Shown piece after piece: positions 1 through 8,755 of a stretch of 64,000 nucleotides of DNA (position 1 is its first letter; every line of letters starts with the position of its first letter). Below the pieces are notes generated by a model that saw nothing but the letters and a program-made list of their open reading frames with translations, made no database searches and was not told the origin of the DNA. Position numbers and translations under genes: made by a program. Source of the stretch: Treponema sp. (GTDB lineage Bacteria; Spirochaetota; Spirochaetia; Treponematales; Treponemataceae); NCBI GenBank assembly GCA_016286535.1, contig JAEESZ010000008.1, forward strand, positions 62,001 to 126,000. The letters are read 5' to 3'.

Positions 1-196
1 CCATGGAATCTTCAAGATCTTTGTAAAGAATACTTTGCCATCTGCTGCTTTTGTAAAGATTGATATATTTTTCTACTTCGCTTCTGTCGCTGTAGGGAAT
101 AACGGTATATTCTTCAACTTCAACATCTGCAAAAAGAGCCGGGCTCGAAAAAAGAATGCAGATAAAAAATATGACTTTTTTAAAGCTTGTTACCAA
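1..196 (-). CDS. Exported protein of unknown function, N-terminal part only (runs off left edge)
   Basis: Read leftward from a TTG at 194-196, an open frame of 65 codons continues to the window edge. It begins with a classical signal peptide: positively charged FKK, a hydrophobic run, then S-P-A-L-F-A with likely cleavage after Ala23, followed by an acidic, soluble-looking segment. A good Shine-Dalgarno (AGGA) lies 7 nt upstream of the TTG, inside the end of the preceding lipoprotein gene, so the two frames overlap by 17 nt and are probably translationally coupled. Product unknown; presumably a periplasmic or outer-membrane partner of the upstream TPR lipoprotein. The TTG start is inferred from the ribosome-binding site and the signal peptide; no ATG lies nearby in frame. 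Confidence 0.7.
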   Translation of the reverse strand, partial: MVTSFKKVIFFICILFSSPALFADVEVEEYTVIPYSDRSEVEKYINLYKSSRWQSILYKDLEDSM

Positions 197-1220
197 TGTA
201 AATTCCTGCCCATTCCCAGTTTCCGTTAATATCAGGATCCAGAGGGTAATATATTTTTCTAAAATACAGATACCAGACAGAAACAAAGGCGTTCCAGCCC
301 CAGGTTCTTAAATATGCTTCATTTGAGTTGGAACTTTCGTCCAGTTCATCTTCAAAACGGATTCTTCTTCCGCTGGCATAATCTCGAATGGAAATTTCTT
401 TCTGAGAGTTTGCATCGTTTTCATCCTGTCTCCAGGACATAGAAAAGAAGTTGATTTTGGCCTTGTACTTGTCAAGGGTTCTCCAGTCGTAGTTGCGGAT
501 TGCAGTCTTAACGGCCTTTTCAAGTTCTGGAAGGGTTTCGAAGGTCCAGTCTTTTGAAGAATTATTAAAATCTACAAGGTGGCGGGCATTCCTGTAGGCA
601 TCAGGTTCGCCTGGAATCTGAATTGTAGAAGCGTCCGGCTGGGCAAGAAAGAGGTTATAGGTTTTTAAGGCCTGTGACCATTGATTATCAACTTCGTATT
701 CCAGGGCAAGGCGCAGATAAAGTTCTGTAATGTTGATGTTCTGCGGAAAGCGGTTTATAAGCTGATTAATATAGTTAATTCTGTGAATTGGAGTTTTACT
801 AATCTGAATAAGGTTCTGCAGACAGAGGTAATGAATGGACTGGCCTTTTACAAGCAGGTCATCACATTCCTGTAAAATTCTGTCAAAATAGTATTCGGCC
901 ATTGGTTCTGCCCCGGTCGAAAGATAGGCATAGGCAGTCATTAAAAGCCAGTAGGAATTGTATAAGTCATCGGGATTATCTTCTACATAATCAGTTAAAA
1001 AGAGGATGATTTCCTGATAGTCCTTCATGGCAAGAAGATTGTTTGCCATCTGGTTTATGATTGTATATTTTTGCTGGGGATTCAGTGTCTGAGTTGCCAG
1101 TATTTCTAATAAATCTTCCTGATTTTGTGAAACTTTGTCGTTTTCTGAATTGTTTTTACAGGAGAAAAGACTTACAGAAAGCAGGCAGAGAAGCAGAAGA
1201 ATATTTTTCTTTAATTTCAT
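180..1220 (-). CDS. Lipoprotein with TPR-like helical repeats
   Basis: 346 residues. The N-terminus has two lysine pairs, a leucine-rich core and the lipobox L-F-S-C with Cys21 as the lipidation site, so the protein should be anchored to a membrane and face the periplasm or surface. The rest looks like helical hairpins of TPR type (repeated Tyr/Leu/Ala spacing over about residues 55-200), followed by a polar C-terminal part rich in Trp, Tyr and charged residues. No catalytic motif is visible. The last 17 nt overlap the start of the next exported gene to the left, which suggests a two-gene envelope operon. It is divergent from the membrane-protein gene at 1325, with about 100 bp of shared promoter region. 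Specific function unknown; TPR lipoproteins usually act as scaffolds. Confidence 0.75.
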   Translation of the reverse strand: MKLKKNILLLLCLLSVSLFSCKNNSENDKVSQNQEDLLEILATQTLNPQQKYTIINQMANNLLAMKDYQEIILFLTDYVEDNPDDLYNSYWLLMTAYAYLSTGAEPMAEYYFDRILQECDDLLVKGQSIHYLCLQNLIQISKTPIHRINYINQLINRFPQNINITELYLRLALEYEVDNQWSQALKTYNLFLAQPDASTIQIPGEPDAYRNARHLVDFNNSSKDWTFETLPELEKAVKTAIRNYDWRTLDKYKAKINFFSMSWRQDENDANSQKEISIRDYASGRRIRFEDELDESSNSNEAYLRTWGWNAFVSVWYLYFRKIYYPLDPDINGNWEWAGIYIGNKL

Positions 1221-1324
1221 AATAACTTAAATTTATCATAGTGAATTATTATTGTAAAGATTGTAAAATCCGAGTATCATATATAAACGGAAATTTATAA
1301 ATAAAACCCCATAGGAAACCCATA

Positions 1325-1930
1325 ATGAAGACTGGCGGCACCAGATTTTTAAATATCTTACTTTCAATTACTCTTATTTTTTTTGCTATAGCAGTTGCAA
1401 TTACCATTAATAATCCCTATGTAAAACCTGATTCCTATACTTTCTTTATCTGTGTTTATATTCAGGTGGTAGCAGGTGCTTTTGCCATAACCTGGAGCCT
1501 TTTAAAAACAAAAAAAGCCATACATCTTTTTGTCGGTCTTATTTTCTTTACCTGGTCACTTCTGCTGCTTCTTCTTCACCTTTGCTTTGAATCTTATATA
1601 ACCGTATGGTGGCCAGTATTTGGAATTTTTGCAGGACTGGCCCTCTTTTTGTCCGGCTTATACAAATATAAAAAAATTAAGTTCGGCTATTTATTTCCAT
1701 CCTGCTGTCTTGTATTTATAGATTTATGGTATTTTCTTTTTACCTTTCAGTTTATAAAGGTTCCTTTTTCTAAAGTTTTACGTTATTCCTGTCCCGCTTT
1801 TTTTGTAATCGTTGCAACAATTCTGATTTTCTTTTTTGTTTTGCAGCAAAAACATAAAAACCTTGTAATTAAAGATGATGAAACTGGAACATTTTCAGAC
1901 GAAGAACTTCATCTCGAAGATGATGAATAG
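1325..1930 (+). CDS. Integral membrane protein of unknown function
   Basis: 201 residues with about six hydrophobic spans (roughly residues 8-28, 42-58, 67-88, 94-114, 122-144 and 157-175) and a short acidic cytoplasmic tail rich in Asp and Glu. AGGAAA about 9 nt before the ATG is a plausible ribosome-binding site. The stop is followed only 12 nt later by the TTG start of the TPR protein, so the two are likely one transcript. I do not recognise the family. The even spread of spans and lack of charged intramembrane residues gives no hint of transport chemistry. Confidence 0.7.
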   Translation: MKTGGTRFLNILLSITLIFFAIAVAITINNPYVKPDSYTFFICVYIQVVAGAFAITWSLLKTKKAIHLFVGLIFFTWSLLLLLLHLCFESYITVWWPVFGIFAGLALFLSGLYKYKKIKFGYLFPSCCLVFIDLWYFLFTFQFIKVPFSKVLRYSCPAFFVIVATILIFFFVLQQKHKNLVIKDDETGTFSDEELHLEDDE

Positions 1931-1942
1931 GAATTTATAGAA

Positions 1943-3751
1943 TTGAAGGCTGACTTTAATTTCCTTAAGCGAATTATCCTCTTTTTAGCAGTTTTCTGCC
2001 TTTTTACTTTTAGCCTTAGTGCTAAAAAAAAGAAGTCGTCTATAACTTCAAAGGCAACAGGAAACTACGAAGCCGAAGCAGAAAGCCTTCAGGAAGAAAG
2101 TCAGCCAACCCCTGCCGCAGAAGAAGAGACTGCTGAAAGCGAAGAAACAGAAGTAAAGGTAAAGCTTCCTTCTGCCAGAAGAACTTATTTTTCAAAAATA
2201 GATCCTGCAATTGTTGCCGGGGTAGAGAAGGGCTCTCCTTCCTCATTAAAAGAGGCCATGGCAAAAATCAGAAAAAATGAATCAGAGTATACTGACGTTG
2301 AAAAGGTTTTGATAGAGATTGCAAGCGAAATCTTAAAAACCGCCTGGCCCAGCGAAAAACAGACCTGGGATTCCTTCAGCGTAAATAATGATAATTCCTA
2401 TATTGGAGCCATTGAATCTGAACGAAACGGCATTTTCGATTCCAGCACCGGAAATCAGGATTTTCTTTCTACTATTTTACCGGCTTTTATAATCTTCAGG
2501 CCTTCTTATAATCTTAGTCAGAATCAGAACTGCTATAACGCAATTTCTGCATCTTTGCAGCTCAATCCTTCTTCGGTACTGGCAAATTATATGATGGGAC
2601 TTCTGTGCGAAAAAGAGCAGAACAATGCAGAGGCAAAAGGCTTTTTTCAGACTGCCTATGAACTTGATCAGCCAGCTCTGGAGCTTTCCCTTTCCTATGC
2701 AAGAATACTTCAGAAAACAGGTGATTTAACTACTGCTTCTTCCATTATGAGTACCCTGCCTTCCGATTCCTTAAATCTGGACCTTCTAAAACAAAAGGCC
2801 TATGTAGCCTTTGCATCAAAGGAATACGAGCTTGCAGAAGAGTATGTAGGTAAGGTTTTACAGCAGACTCCAAATGATCTTGATTTTGTTTTGTTCAGGG
2901 CAAAAATCCTTACAGAAAAAAAAGATTATATTCATGCGGTATCTTTACTGGATATGTATGCGCGGCAGAATAATACTGCCATTGATTATTTGATTTTGAG
3001 GGCGCGGGTGCAGATGGACTGGAGTAAAAACACCTCTGCCGCTACAGATACAATAGAAAAAGCTTTGCAGCTTTATCCTGATAATCTTGAAGCCCTTATG
3101 TTTGCTGCCCGCATTTCTTCCGTAACAGATTCTCCTGTTGCCGGTAAATATGCCGATGAACTGTCTTCAAAAGTTTTGCAGGCAGAACCGGATAATGAAG
3201 CCGCTCTTTACTATGCCCTTAATGGTCTTGCAAAAAGAGAAAACTGGCAGGAAGCATATCTTATAAGCAGCAAACTTGTTCAAAAAGCTTCTCCTGCTTC
3301 TGAAATCATAGAAAAGCATGTTCAAATCTGTATAAAACTTGGAAAGAAAAACGAAGCCTTTGAATGTGCAAAAAAGGCTCTGGATATTAACCCTAATGAT
3401 GAAACTCTTCTTCAGGCATATATCCTTGCCTACAGCGAAACTGCTTCAAGGGATCTTGTTGTAAAATATATTAATTCCCTGCTGGATTCTTCTTCTGCAA
3501 AAATGAAAAGTTATCTTTATTATAGAAGAAGTTATCTTCAGTACAGCGAAGATAATGCCCTTTCCGATTTACGTTCCTCTTTAATTTCTAATCCAAGAAA
3601 TTCAGATGCCCTTTTCCGTCTTTACGAAATTTACTATGCAAAAAAAGATTACCGTAAGGCCCAGTATTACCTGCGTCAGGTAGTTGCAATAAATCCAAAT
3701 GATACTTCCGTTAAAAAACTTAATGAAGCCCTTACTAAACTTATTCAGTAG
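1943..3751 (+). CDS. Exported TPR-repeat protein
   Basis: 602 residues. The start is TTG, chosen because AGGAA lies about 10 nt upstream and the resulting N-terminus is a signal peptide (FLKR, hydrophobic core, S-L-S-A). After a low-complexity Lys/Glu/Ser linker (about residues 25-75), the remainder from about residue 190 to the end is a long series of TPR units with the usual A-x2-Y/L-x3-G and L-x-P-x-N/D signatures (for example the segments ending NPNDETLLQAY and NPRNSDALFRLYEIY). Such proteins act as periplasmic adaptor scaffolds. It follows the six-span membrane protein and precedes yajC-secD-secF, but an 88-bp gap with its own promoter-like AT-rich sequence separates it from yajC. No enzymatic motif. 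Confidence 0.8.
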   Translation: MKADFNFLKRIILFLAVFCLFTFSLSAKKKKSSITSKATGNYEAEAESLQEESQPTPAAEEETAESEETEVKVKLPSARRTYFSKIDPAIVAGVEKGSPSSLKEAMAKIRKNESEYTDVEKVLIEIASEILKTAWPSEKQTWDSFSVNNDNSYIGAIESERNGIFDSSTGNQDFLSTILPAFIIFRPSYNLSQNQNCYNAISASLQLNPSSVLANYMMGLLCEKEQNNAEAKGFFQTAYELDQPALELSLSYARILQKTGDLTTASSIMSTLPSDSLNLDLLKQKAYVAFASKEYELAEEYVGKVLQQTPNDLDFVLFRAKILTEKKDYIHAVSLLDMYARQNNTAIDYLILRARVQMDWSKNTSAATDTIEKALQLYPDNLEALMFAARISSVTDSPVAGKYADELSSKVLQAEPDNEAALYYALNGLAKRENWQEAYLISSKLVQKASPASEIIEKHVQICIKLGKKNEAFECAKKALDINPNDETLLQAYILAYSETASRDLVVKYINSLLDSSSAKMKSYLYYRRSYLQYSEDNALSDLRSSLISNPRNSDALFRLYEIYYAKKDYRKAQYYLRQVVAINPNDTSVKKLNEALTKLIQ

Positions 3752-3854
3752 CCTCTTTTGCGCATATAAAAAATACTAGAATATTATTGTAATCAATGCT
3801 AAAATATTAGAACTAGTATTGTAACTAGAAAATTCAAAAATGGATGGTATAAAT

Positions 3855-4280
3855 ATGTCTTTTATTCCTTTTCTACAAGCTGCACCTTCAATGTCAACTA
3901 CAGGTGCATTATTCCAGGGCGTTGTTCCTTTTGTATTAATTATCATAATTTTTTATTTCTTTTTGATTCGTCCTCAGAACAAAAAACAGAAAGAAACAGA
4001 GAAAATGCTTAATGCCTTAAAAAAAGGTGACAAGGTAATAACAATTGGTGGTATTCACGGTGTTGTTTCTTCTGTAAAAGAGCATACTGTAATCGTAAAA
4101 GTTGATGATAATTGCAAAATTGAATTTAACCGCACTGCAATTTCTTCTGTAGAACTTTCTGATGAAGAAAAGGCTAAGTTAGAAGAAGCCGCTGCTGCTA
4201 AAAAAGCAGAAAAAGAAGCAGCTAAACTTGCAAAGAAAAATAAAAAAGCAAAAAAAGAAGATTCTTCAACTGAAGAATAA
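3855..4280 (+). CDS. yajC: Preprotein translocase accessory subunit YajC
   Basis: YajC is the small single-span partner of SecD-SecF in the Sec holotranslocon. The protein has a short N-terminus, one membrane span (V-P-F-V-L-I-I-I-I-F-Y-F-F), then the family hallmark L-I-R-P-Q-N-K-K-Q-K and the beta-rich domain with GDKVITIGGIHGVV. The C-terminus is a Lys/Ala/Glu-rich tail of about 40 residues, which makes the protein (141 residues) longer than most relatives. I prefer the ATG at 3855 to the in-frame ATG at 3840 because GGATGG sits 7 nt before 3855, while 3840 has no ribosome-binding site. Directly followed by secD and secF, the standard order. Confidence 0.93.
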   Translation: MSFIPFLQAAPSMSTTGALFQGVVPFVLIIIIFYFFLIRPQNKKQKETEKMLNALKKGDKVITIGGIHGVVSSVKEHTVIVKVDDNCKIEFNRTAISSVELSDEEKAKLEEAAAAKKAEKEAAKLAKKNKKAKKEDSSTEE

Positions 4281-4315
4281 AAAATATTTATAAAAATATT
4301 GAGGTTTATAAAAAG

Positions 4316-6055
4316 ATGAACAAACGAACACGTTTAGTAATTCTTCTTGCTGTAATTGCAGTTTGTTTTGTTTTCCTCTGGCCTTCAATCAGCTGGTATG
4401 GAAGAACTCCAAAAGAAAACCAGCAGTTGGCTTTAGGTTCAACAGAAAATATTAAAAGCTATGCAGAATTGCAGGCAGCCGAAGATGTACGCACTATTGT
4501 AGCTATGGATAAAAATTCAGTTCTTTCTGAAGATTATGCCTGGGTTGGTAAAAAAGCAGCTAAGCAGTATAAGAAACTTGGTAAAAAAGTTCCTTCTCCA
4601 CTTACTGTAAAAGATGTTCTTTCTATTTATGATAGTGAAAAAGAATTCTTAGATGATTTACAGGAAAAATATCGTTCAGAAATTTTAAAGGCTAAGAGCT
4701 ATTATGATAACTCTGTAAAATTAGGTCTTGATCTTTCTGGTGGTATGAACGTAATTGTAAAAGCAGATCTTGATGCCGCTGTTGCATCTATGAATGAAGA
4801 TAATGCTACAGATAACATTGCCGCTTATAAAAAAGAAGCAATGGCTAATGCTATCGAAAATCTTACAAGCAGAATTGACCGCTTTGGTTTAACTTCTCCT
4901 ACTGTACGTCAGCAGGGCGAAGACAGAATCTACATTGAAATTCCAGGTGCTGCTCAGGCCGAAACAATCAATACTTTGATTATGGGTAAGGGTATCCTGA
5001 ATTTCCGTCTTGTTGATAACGAAGCAACAAACGCTTTCAAAGCATATTATGTTCAGCATCCTGCAACAACCTTCAATGCAGTTGGAGAACTGATGGATAA
5101 ATCAATTATCCCTGAAGACTGCGAAGTTTTTGGTGTTTATAAAAAAGATTCTTACGGAATTGACGAACGCTATGACTGGGTTGTAGTAAAGAAAGAAATT
5201 GCCCTTAATGGTGACCATGTAAAATCTGCAATGGTAACTTCAGATTCTATTACAGGTCAGATTGAAGTAGACTTCAAACTTGATCTTGAAGGTGCTCAGA
5301 TTTTTGCTGACTTTACTTCTGCACACGTTGGAGACAACCTGGCAATCGTAAGCGATAACAAAGTAAAATCAAATGCAACTATCCGTGATGCAATTACTGG
5401 TGGTTCTGTTTCCCTTTCTGGTGGTTTCAGCCAGGCAGAAGCAGAAAACATTCAGAAAGTATTACAGAGTGCATGGTTAAATGTTCCTCTTGAAGTAGAG
5501 AGCCAGCAGGTTATTGGTGCTTCTTTAGGTGATGCCGCAATTAAACAGGGAGAAATGGCTATTGCTCTCGGTTTAGGATTAATTCTCATCTTTATGCTTT
5601 TCTTCTATCATGCTTCAGGAATTAATGCTGTTGTAGCTCAGGTATTAAACCTTTACATAATGTTCTCAGTTCTTTCTGCTTTCAACTATACTCTTACACT
5701 TTCTTCTATTGCCGGTATGATTCTTACAATCGGTATGGCAGTAGATGCTAACGTATTGATTTTTGAACGAATCAAGGAAGAGTTAAGAGCCGGAAAGAGC
5801 AGGGTTGCCGCTATTTCAATGGGTTTTGATAATGCTTTCTGGGCAATTATGGACTCAAATATTACAACTTTCATTGCTGCTTTATTCCTTGCTGCACTTG
5901 GAACTGGCGCAATTCAAGGTTTTGCTGTTTCTTTAGCAATTGGTGTTTGTTCATCTGTATTTACTGCTTTGTTCGTTTCCCGCTTAATTTTTGACTTTGA
6001 TACAGATGTTTTACATGCTAAGAAAGTAAGCATTGGTTGGGGGATTAAACAATAA
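4316..6055 (+). CDS. secD: Protein translocase subunit SecD
   Basis: 579 residues. SecD and SecF use the proton gradient to pull exported proteins through the Sec channel on the periplasmic side. Visible hallmarks: an N-terminal membrane span (residues about 7-25), the D1 motif GLDLSGGMNV near residue 140, a large periplasmic domain with the TSRIDRFGL segment, and five C-terminal spans containing the conserved IGMAVDANVLIFERIKEE signature with its essential Asp. GAGG precedes the ATG by about 12 nt. The stop codon overlaps the secF ATG by one base (TAATG), so the two are translationally coupled. Confidence 0.97.
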   Translation: MNKRTRLVILLAVIAVCFVFLWPSISWYGRTPKENQQLALGSTENIKSYAELQAAEDVRTIVAMDKNSVLSEDYAWVGKKAAKQYKKLGKKVPSPLTVKDVLSIYDSEKEFLDDLQEKYRSEILKAKSYYDNSVKLGLDLSGGMNVIVKADLDAAVASMNEDNATDNIAAYKKEAMANAIENLTSRIDRFGLTSPTVRQQGEDRIYIEIPGAAQAETINTLIMGKGILNFRLVDNEATNAFKAYYVQHPATTFNAVGELMDKSIIPEDCEVFGVYKKDSYGIDERYDWVVVKKEIALNGDHVKSAMVTSDSITGQIEVDFKLDLEGAQIFADFTSAHVGDNLAIVSDNKVKSNATIRDAITGGSVSLSGGFSQAEAENIQKVLQSAWLNVPLEVESQQVIGASLGDAAIKQGEMAIALGLGLILIFMLFFYHASGINAVVAQVLNLYIMFSVLSAFNYTLTLSSIAGMILTIGMAVDANVLIFERIKEELRAGKSRVAAISMGFDNAFWAIMDSNITTFIAALFLAALGTGAIQGFAVSLAIGVCSSVFTALFVSRLIFDFDTDVLHAKKVSIGWGIKQ

Positions 6056-7266
6056 TGAAAACTTTTAAATTTAATAAAGGATTTATTCCTTCTGCTGTTA
6101 TTTCATGTGCAATAATAATTTTTGGTATTGTTGGTCTTTGTGTTAAAGGAATTAATTTTGGTCTTGATTTTAGACCTGGTATGATTGAAGAAGTTCGTGT
6201 AGCAAATCCTGTAGCAGAAATTGGTTACAGCGGAGCTGCAAAAGTTTCTCTTGATTTATCTGCCGGTCAGATGGACATTGTAATTTCTGGTGTTGGTGCA
6301 ACTAACGAAACCCGTTCTTTCAATTTTGGAACAATTAAAACAGTTGCAGAACTTGCAGAAGAAGTAAACAAGATTGACGGCGTTGTAATGACTGTAAGAA
6401 ATCCTTCTTACGATACAACTAAATTATTCTTAGACTCAGCAGTTACAAATCAGCTTTCTGATGCTGTAACTTATATTTATCCTGCAGGAACTTCTACAAT
6501 TACAACAGATGATATCCGTCAGGCTTTTGGAGATGAAAGCATTTCTATTAAACAACTTGGTTCTGGAGAAGATGCTTCTTACCAGCTTCGTGTTGGTGTA
6601 AAAGCAGGTGATGTTCAGGCTGAAGTTCTTTCTGGTGTAAACGAAAAGCTTTTTGCTAAATTCGGAAAAGAAAACGTTGCTGTTGTAAAAACAGACTTTA
6701 TTGGTGCCGGAATGTCAAAATCAATTGTAATCCGCTCAATCCTTATGCTTTTACTTACAGTTGTTTTAATCTGGCTTTATGCTGCAATCCGTTTCCACTG
6801 GGATTTTGCTCTTGGTTCAGTAATTGCCCTTATCCATGATACTTTAATCGTAATGACTTTTATTATCTGGACTCAGATGGAATTCTCTACAACAGTATTA
6901 GCTGCTGTATTGACCATCATCGGATACTCAATCAACGCAACTGTAGTTATTCTTGACCGTGTAAGATACAATTTAAAGATGATGACAGAAGCTAAAAGCT
7001 TTAATGAAATCTTAAACAAATCATTAAGCGATACACTGCTTCGTTCTATTCTTACTACTGTAACAACTCTCTTTGCCGTTGTTGCACTTTATGTATTTAC
7101 AACAGGTTCTATTAAGAACTTTGCTATGGCAATGATTATTGGTTTGATCAGTGGTATGTATTCTTCTATCTTTATTTCTTCAGGCTTTATTTCATTATTC
7201 AGAAGAAACTGGAAACCAGAATACGGTGTACATCATTCTTTAAAAACTGTTAAAGACGAAGAATAA
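6055..7266 (+). CDS. secF: Protein translocase subunit SecF
   Basis: 403 residues, longer than the roughly 310-320 typical of SecF, because of an enlarged periplasmic domain (about residues 45-215). N-terminal span, then GLDFRPGMIEE, a variant of the usual L-D-F-x-G-G motif (one Gly replaced by Pro). The C-terminal five-span domain carries the SecF signature region with I-G-Y-S-I-N-A-T-V-V-I-L-D-R-V-R. Acts with SecD and YajC. Its start overlaps the secD stop by one base. A strong terminator follows at 7288-7335, closing the yajC-secD-secF unit. Confidence 0.96.
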   Translation: MKTFKFNKGFIPSAVISCAIIIFGIVGLCVKGINFGLDFRPGMIEEVRVANPVAEIGYSGAAKVSLDLSAGQMDIVISGVGATNETRSFNFGTIKTVAELAEEVNKIDGVVMTVRNPSYDTTKLFLDSAVTNQLSDAVTYIYPAGTSTITTDDIRQAFGDESISIKQLGSGEDASYQLRVGVKAGDVQAEVLSGVNEKLFAKFGKENVAVVKTDFIGAGMSKSIVIRSILMLLLTVVLIWLYAAIRFHWDFALGSVIALIHDTLIVMTFIIWTQMEFSTTVLAAVLTIIGYSINATVVILDRVRYNLKMMTEAKSFNEILNKSLSDTLLRSILTTVTTLFAVVALYVFTTGSIKNFAMAMIIGLISGMYSSIFISSGFISLFRRNWKPEYGVHHSLKTVKDEE

Positions 7267-7287
7267 TTTCTGAATCTTTTAATTTTA

Positions 7288-7335
7288 ATCGCCCTGCAGA
7301 CAGATTTTTCTTTCTTACAGGGCGATTTTTTTTTT
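7288..7335 (+). terminator. Rho-independent terminator after secF
   Basis: Perfect 9-bp stem ATCGCCCTG (7288-7296) with CAGGGCGAT (7318-7326), 21-nt loop, followed by ten T residues (7326-7335). It ends the sec operon and separates it from ispH. Confidence 0.9.
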
Positions 7336-7341
7336 GTTTTC

Positions 7342-7357
7342 TGATATTTTATAAGCA
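7342..7357 (+). promoter_or_regulatory. Extended -10 promoter for ispH, leaderless arrangement
   Basis: TGATATTTT gives an extended -10 (TGn followed by TATTTT at 7345-7350). Exactly 6 nt separate the hexamer from the ATG at 7357, so transcription should begin at or next to the A of the start codon. There is no Shine-Dalgarno upstream. No good -35 is visible, as expected for an extended -10 promoter. It sits right after the T-tract of the secF terminator. Confidence 0.5.
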
Positions 7358-8211
7358 TGCAAATAATTAAATCTGAGGTAATGGGCTTTTGTTTTGGTGT
7401 CAGGAGGGCTGTAGAAACAGCTGAATCTGCCCTGCAAAAATATGGAAAAGGCGTTTATTCCCTGGGACCCTTAATTCACAATGAAAATGCATTAAAAGAA
7501 CTTAAAGAGAAGGGGCTTTTAATTGCAGACGAAAAAGAAATTTCTACTATAGAAGACGGTTCTGTTGTAATTATTCGCGCTCATGGTGTTGCTCCAGACT
7601 TAATTGAGACTCTAAAAAATAAAAAGTGCACGGTAATAGATGCTACCTGCCCCAGAGTAAAGGCAAATCAAAAAATGGTTTCCCGCTATACCTCAGCTGA
7701 GGATTACATAATTTTAACCGGCGATAAAAACCACGGAGAAGTTATCGGTCTTGCAGGTTACGCAAAAAGTAATTTTATTCAGATTCAAAATTATGATGAA
7801 GCAGAAAAAGTTCAGCTTCCTTCAAATCTTAAAGGCCAGATAGTTCTGCTTAGTCAGACAACTTATAATCCTCTTGAATTTTCAAAAATAGAAAGTCTGT
7901 TAAAAAGCTGCTATCCTCAGATTAAGGTAAAAAATACAATCTGTCCTGCAACGGAAGAAAGACAGAATGCCCTGCTTGATTTATGTTCTAAAGTAGATGC
8001 CCTGATTGTTATTGGAGGAAAAAACTCTGCTAATACAAAAAGGCTTTATCAGACAGCTAAAGAGAACTGTAAATTTGCCATTCACATTCAGGATGAAAGC
8101 GAGATTCCGGACGAAATAAGAAAATACGAAAAAATTGGAATTACGGCAGGGGCTTCTACCCCAGATAAAATAATCTCTCTTGTTGAAACTGCTTTAAATA
8201 ATATGGTATAA
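7357..8211 (+). CDS. ispH: 4-hydroxy-3-methylbut-2-enyl diphosphate reductase (LytB)
   Basis: 284 residues, the normal length. IspH carries out the last step of the MEP pathway, reducing HMBPP to IPP and DMAPP in the cytoplasm with a 4Fe-4S cluster. The three cluster cysteines are visible: Cys12 (M-G-F-C-F-G-V-R-R-A-V), Cys98 (D-A-T-C-P) and Cys196 (N-T-I-C-P-A-T). Also present are the substrate-site His motifs L-I-H-N and R-A-H-G-V and the catalytic region C-P-A-T-E-E-R-Q with the T/E pair. No Shine-Dalgarno; see the promoter entry. The stop codon lies inside the -10 box of the ndk promoter. Confidence 0.96.
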   Translation: MQIIKSEVMGFCFGVRRAVETAESALQKYGKGVYSLGPLIHNENALKELKEKGLLIADEKEISTIEDGSVVIIRAHGVAPDLIETLKNKKCTVIDATCPRVKANQKMVSRYTSAEDYIILTGDKNHGEVIGLAGYAKSNFIQIQNYDEAEKVQLPSNLKGQIVLLSQTTYNPLEFSKIESLLKSCYPQIKVKNTICPATEERQNALLDLCSKVDALIVIGGKNSANTKRLYQTAKENCKFAIHIQDESEIPDEIRKYEKIGITAGASTPDKIISLVETALNNMV

Positions 8212-8219
8212 TATTAATA
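8183..8219 (+). promoter_or_regulatory. Promoter of ndk, leaderless arrangement
   Basis: TTGAAA (8183-8188), 18-nt spacer, TGG plus TATAAT (8207-8212), then 6 nt to the ATG at 8219. It lies inside the 3' end of ispH, whose TAA forms part of the -10 box. The 15 bases from the TATAAT through the ATG are identical to those in front of the M28 peptidase gene at 48791-48805. The predicted transcript starts at the initiation codon, so the mRNA would have no 5' leader. Confidence 0.65.
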
Positions 8220-8662
8220 TGAGTAGATGTTTTGCAATGTTAAAACCGGGTGTAGTAAACAGACGCCTGGTAGGTGAGGTTATTGAACGCCTCGAGAAAA
8301 AAGGATTAAAAATTGTTGGATTAAAGCTTGTTCATCCAACTGTAGAATTGGCACAGGAACATTATTCAGAACATAAAGATAAACCGTTTTTTACTGAACT
8401 TGTAGATTATCTTAGTTCTGGTCCTGTAATTGCAATGGTTTTGCAGGCTGATGATTGTGTACAGCTTACAAGAAAATTAGTTGGAAAAACTAAGCCATGT
8501 GACGCCGAACCTGGTACAATTAGAGGTGATTACTGTATTCACACAAATCGTAACATTATTCACGCTTCTGACAGTGATGAAAATGCAGAAAGAGAAATCA
8601 AACTCTGGTTCAAAGACAGTGAAATTTTTGACTGGAATGATTGTGAGGACGGCTGGTACTAA
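8219..8662 (+). CDS. ndk: Nucleoside-diphosphate kinase
   Basis: 147 residues, typical length. Ndk moves the gamma-phosphate between nucleoside di- and triphosphates through a phosphohistidine. The start R-C-F-A-M-L-K-P matches the family opening (F-x-M-x-K-P), and the active-site His115 sits in N-I-I-H-A-S-D-S, the usual N-x-x-H-G/A-S-D motif. The C-terminus E-I-F-D-W is also typical. It has no Shine-Dalgarno and is preceded by an excellent leaderless-type promoter within ispH. A strong terminator follows. Confidence 0.96.
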   Translation: MSRCFAMLKPGVVNRRLVGEVIERLEKKGLKIVGLKLVHPTVELAQEHYSEHKDKPFFTELVDYLSSGPVIAMVLQADDCVQLTRKLVGKTKPCDAEPGTIRGDYCIHTNRNIIHASDSDENAEREIKLWFKDSEIFDWNDCEDGWY

Positions 8663-8684
8663 TTTTTAGTATAACGTTCTTGTT

Positions 8685-8710
8685 AAAAGCCCCTGACCGG
8701 GGCTTTTTTT
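8685..8710 (+). terminator. Rho-independent terminator after ndk
   Basis: AAAAGCCCC (8685-8693), 5-nt loop TGACC, GGGGCTTTT, ending in seven T residues (8704-8710). Compact and strong. Confidence 0.92.
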
Positions 8711-8755
8711 ATAAAATTTGATATTTGCTAAAAAGAAAAATTTCTGGAAGTAATT

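Noticed and set aside
3775-3828. Three ACTAG copies upstream of yajC
   Set aside because: Short pentamer in A/T-rich DNA with irregular spacing (37 and 12 bp); not enough to call an operator.
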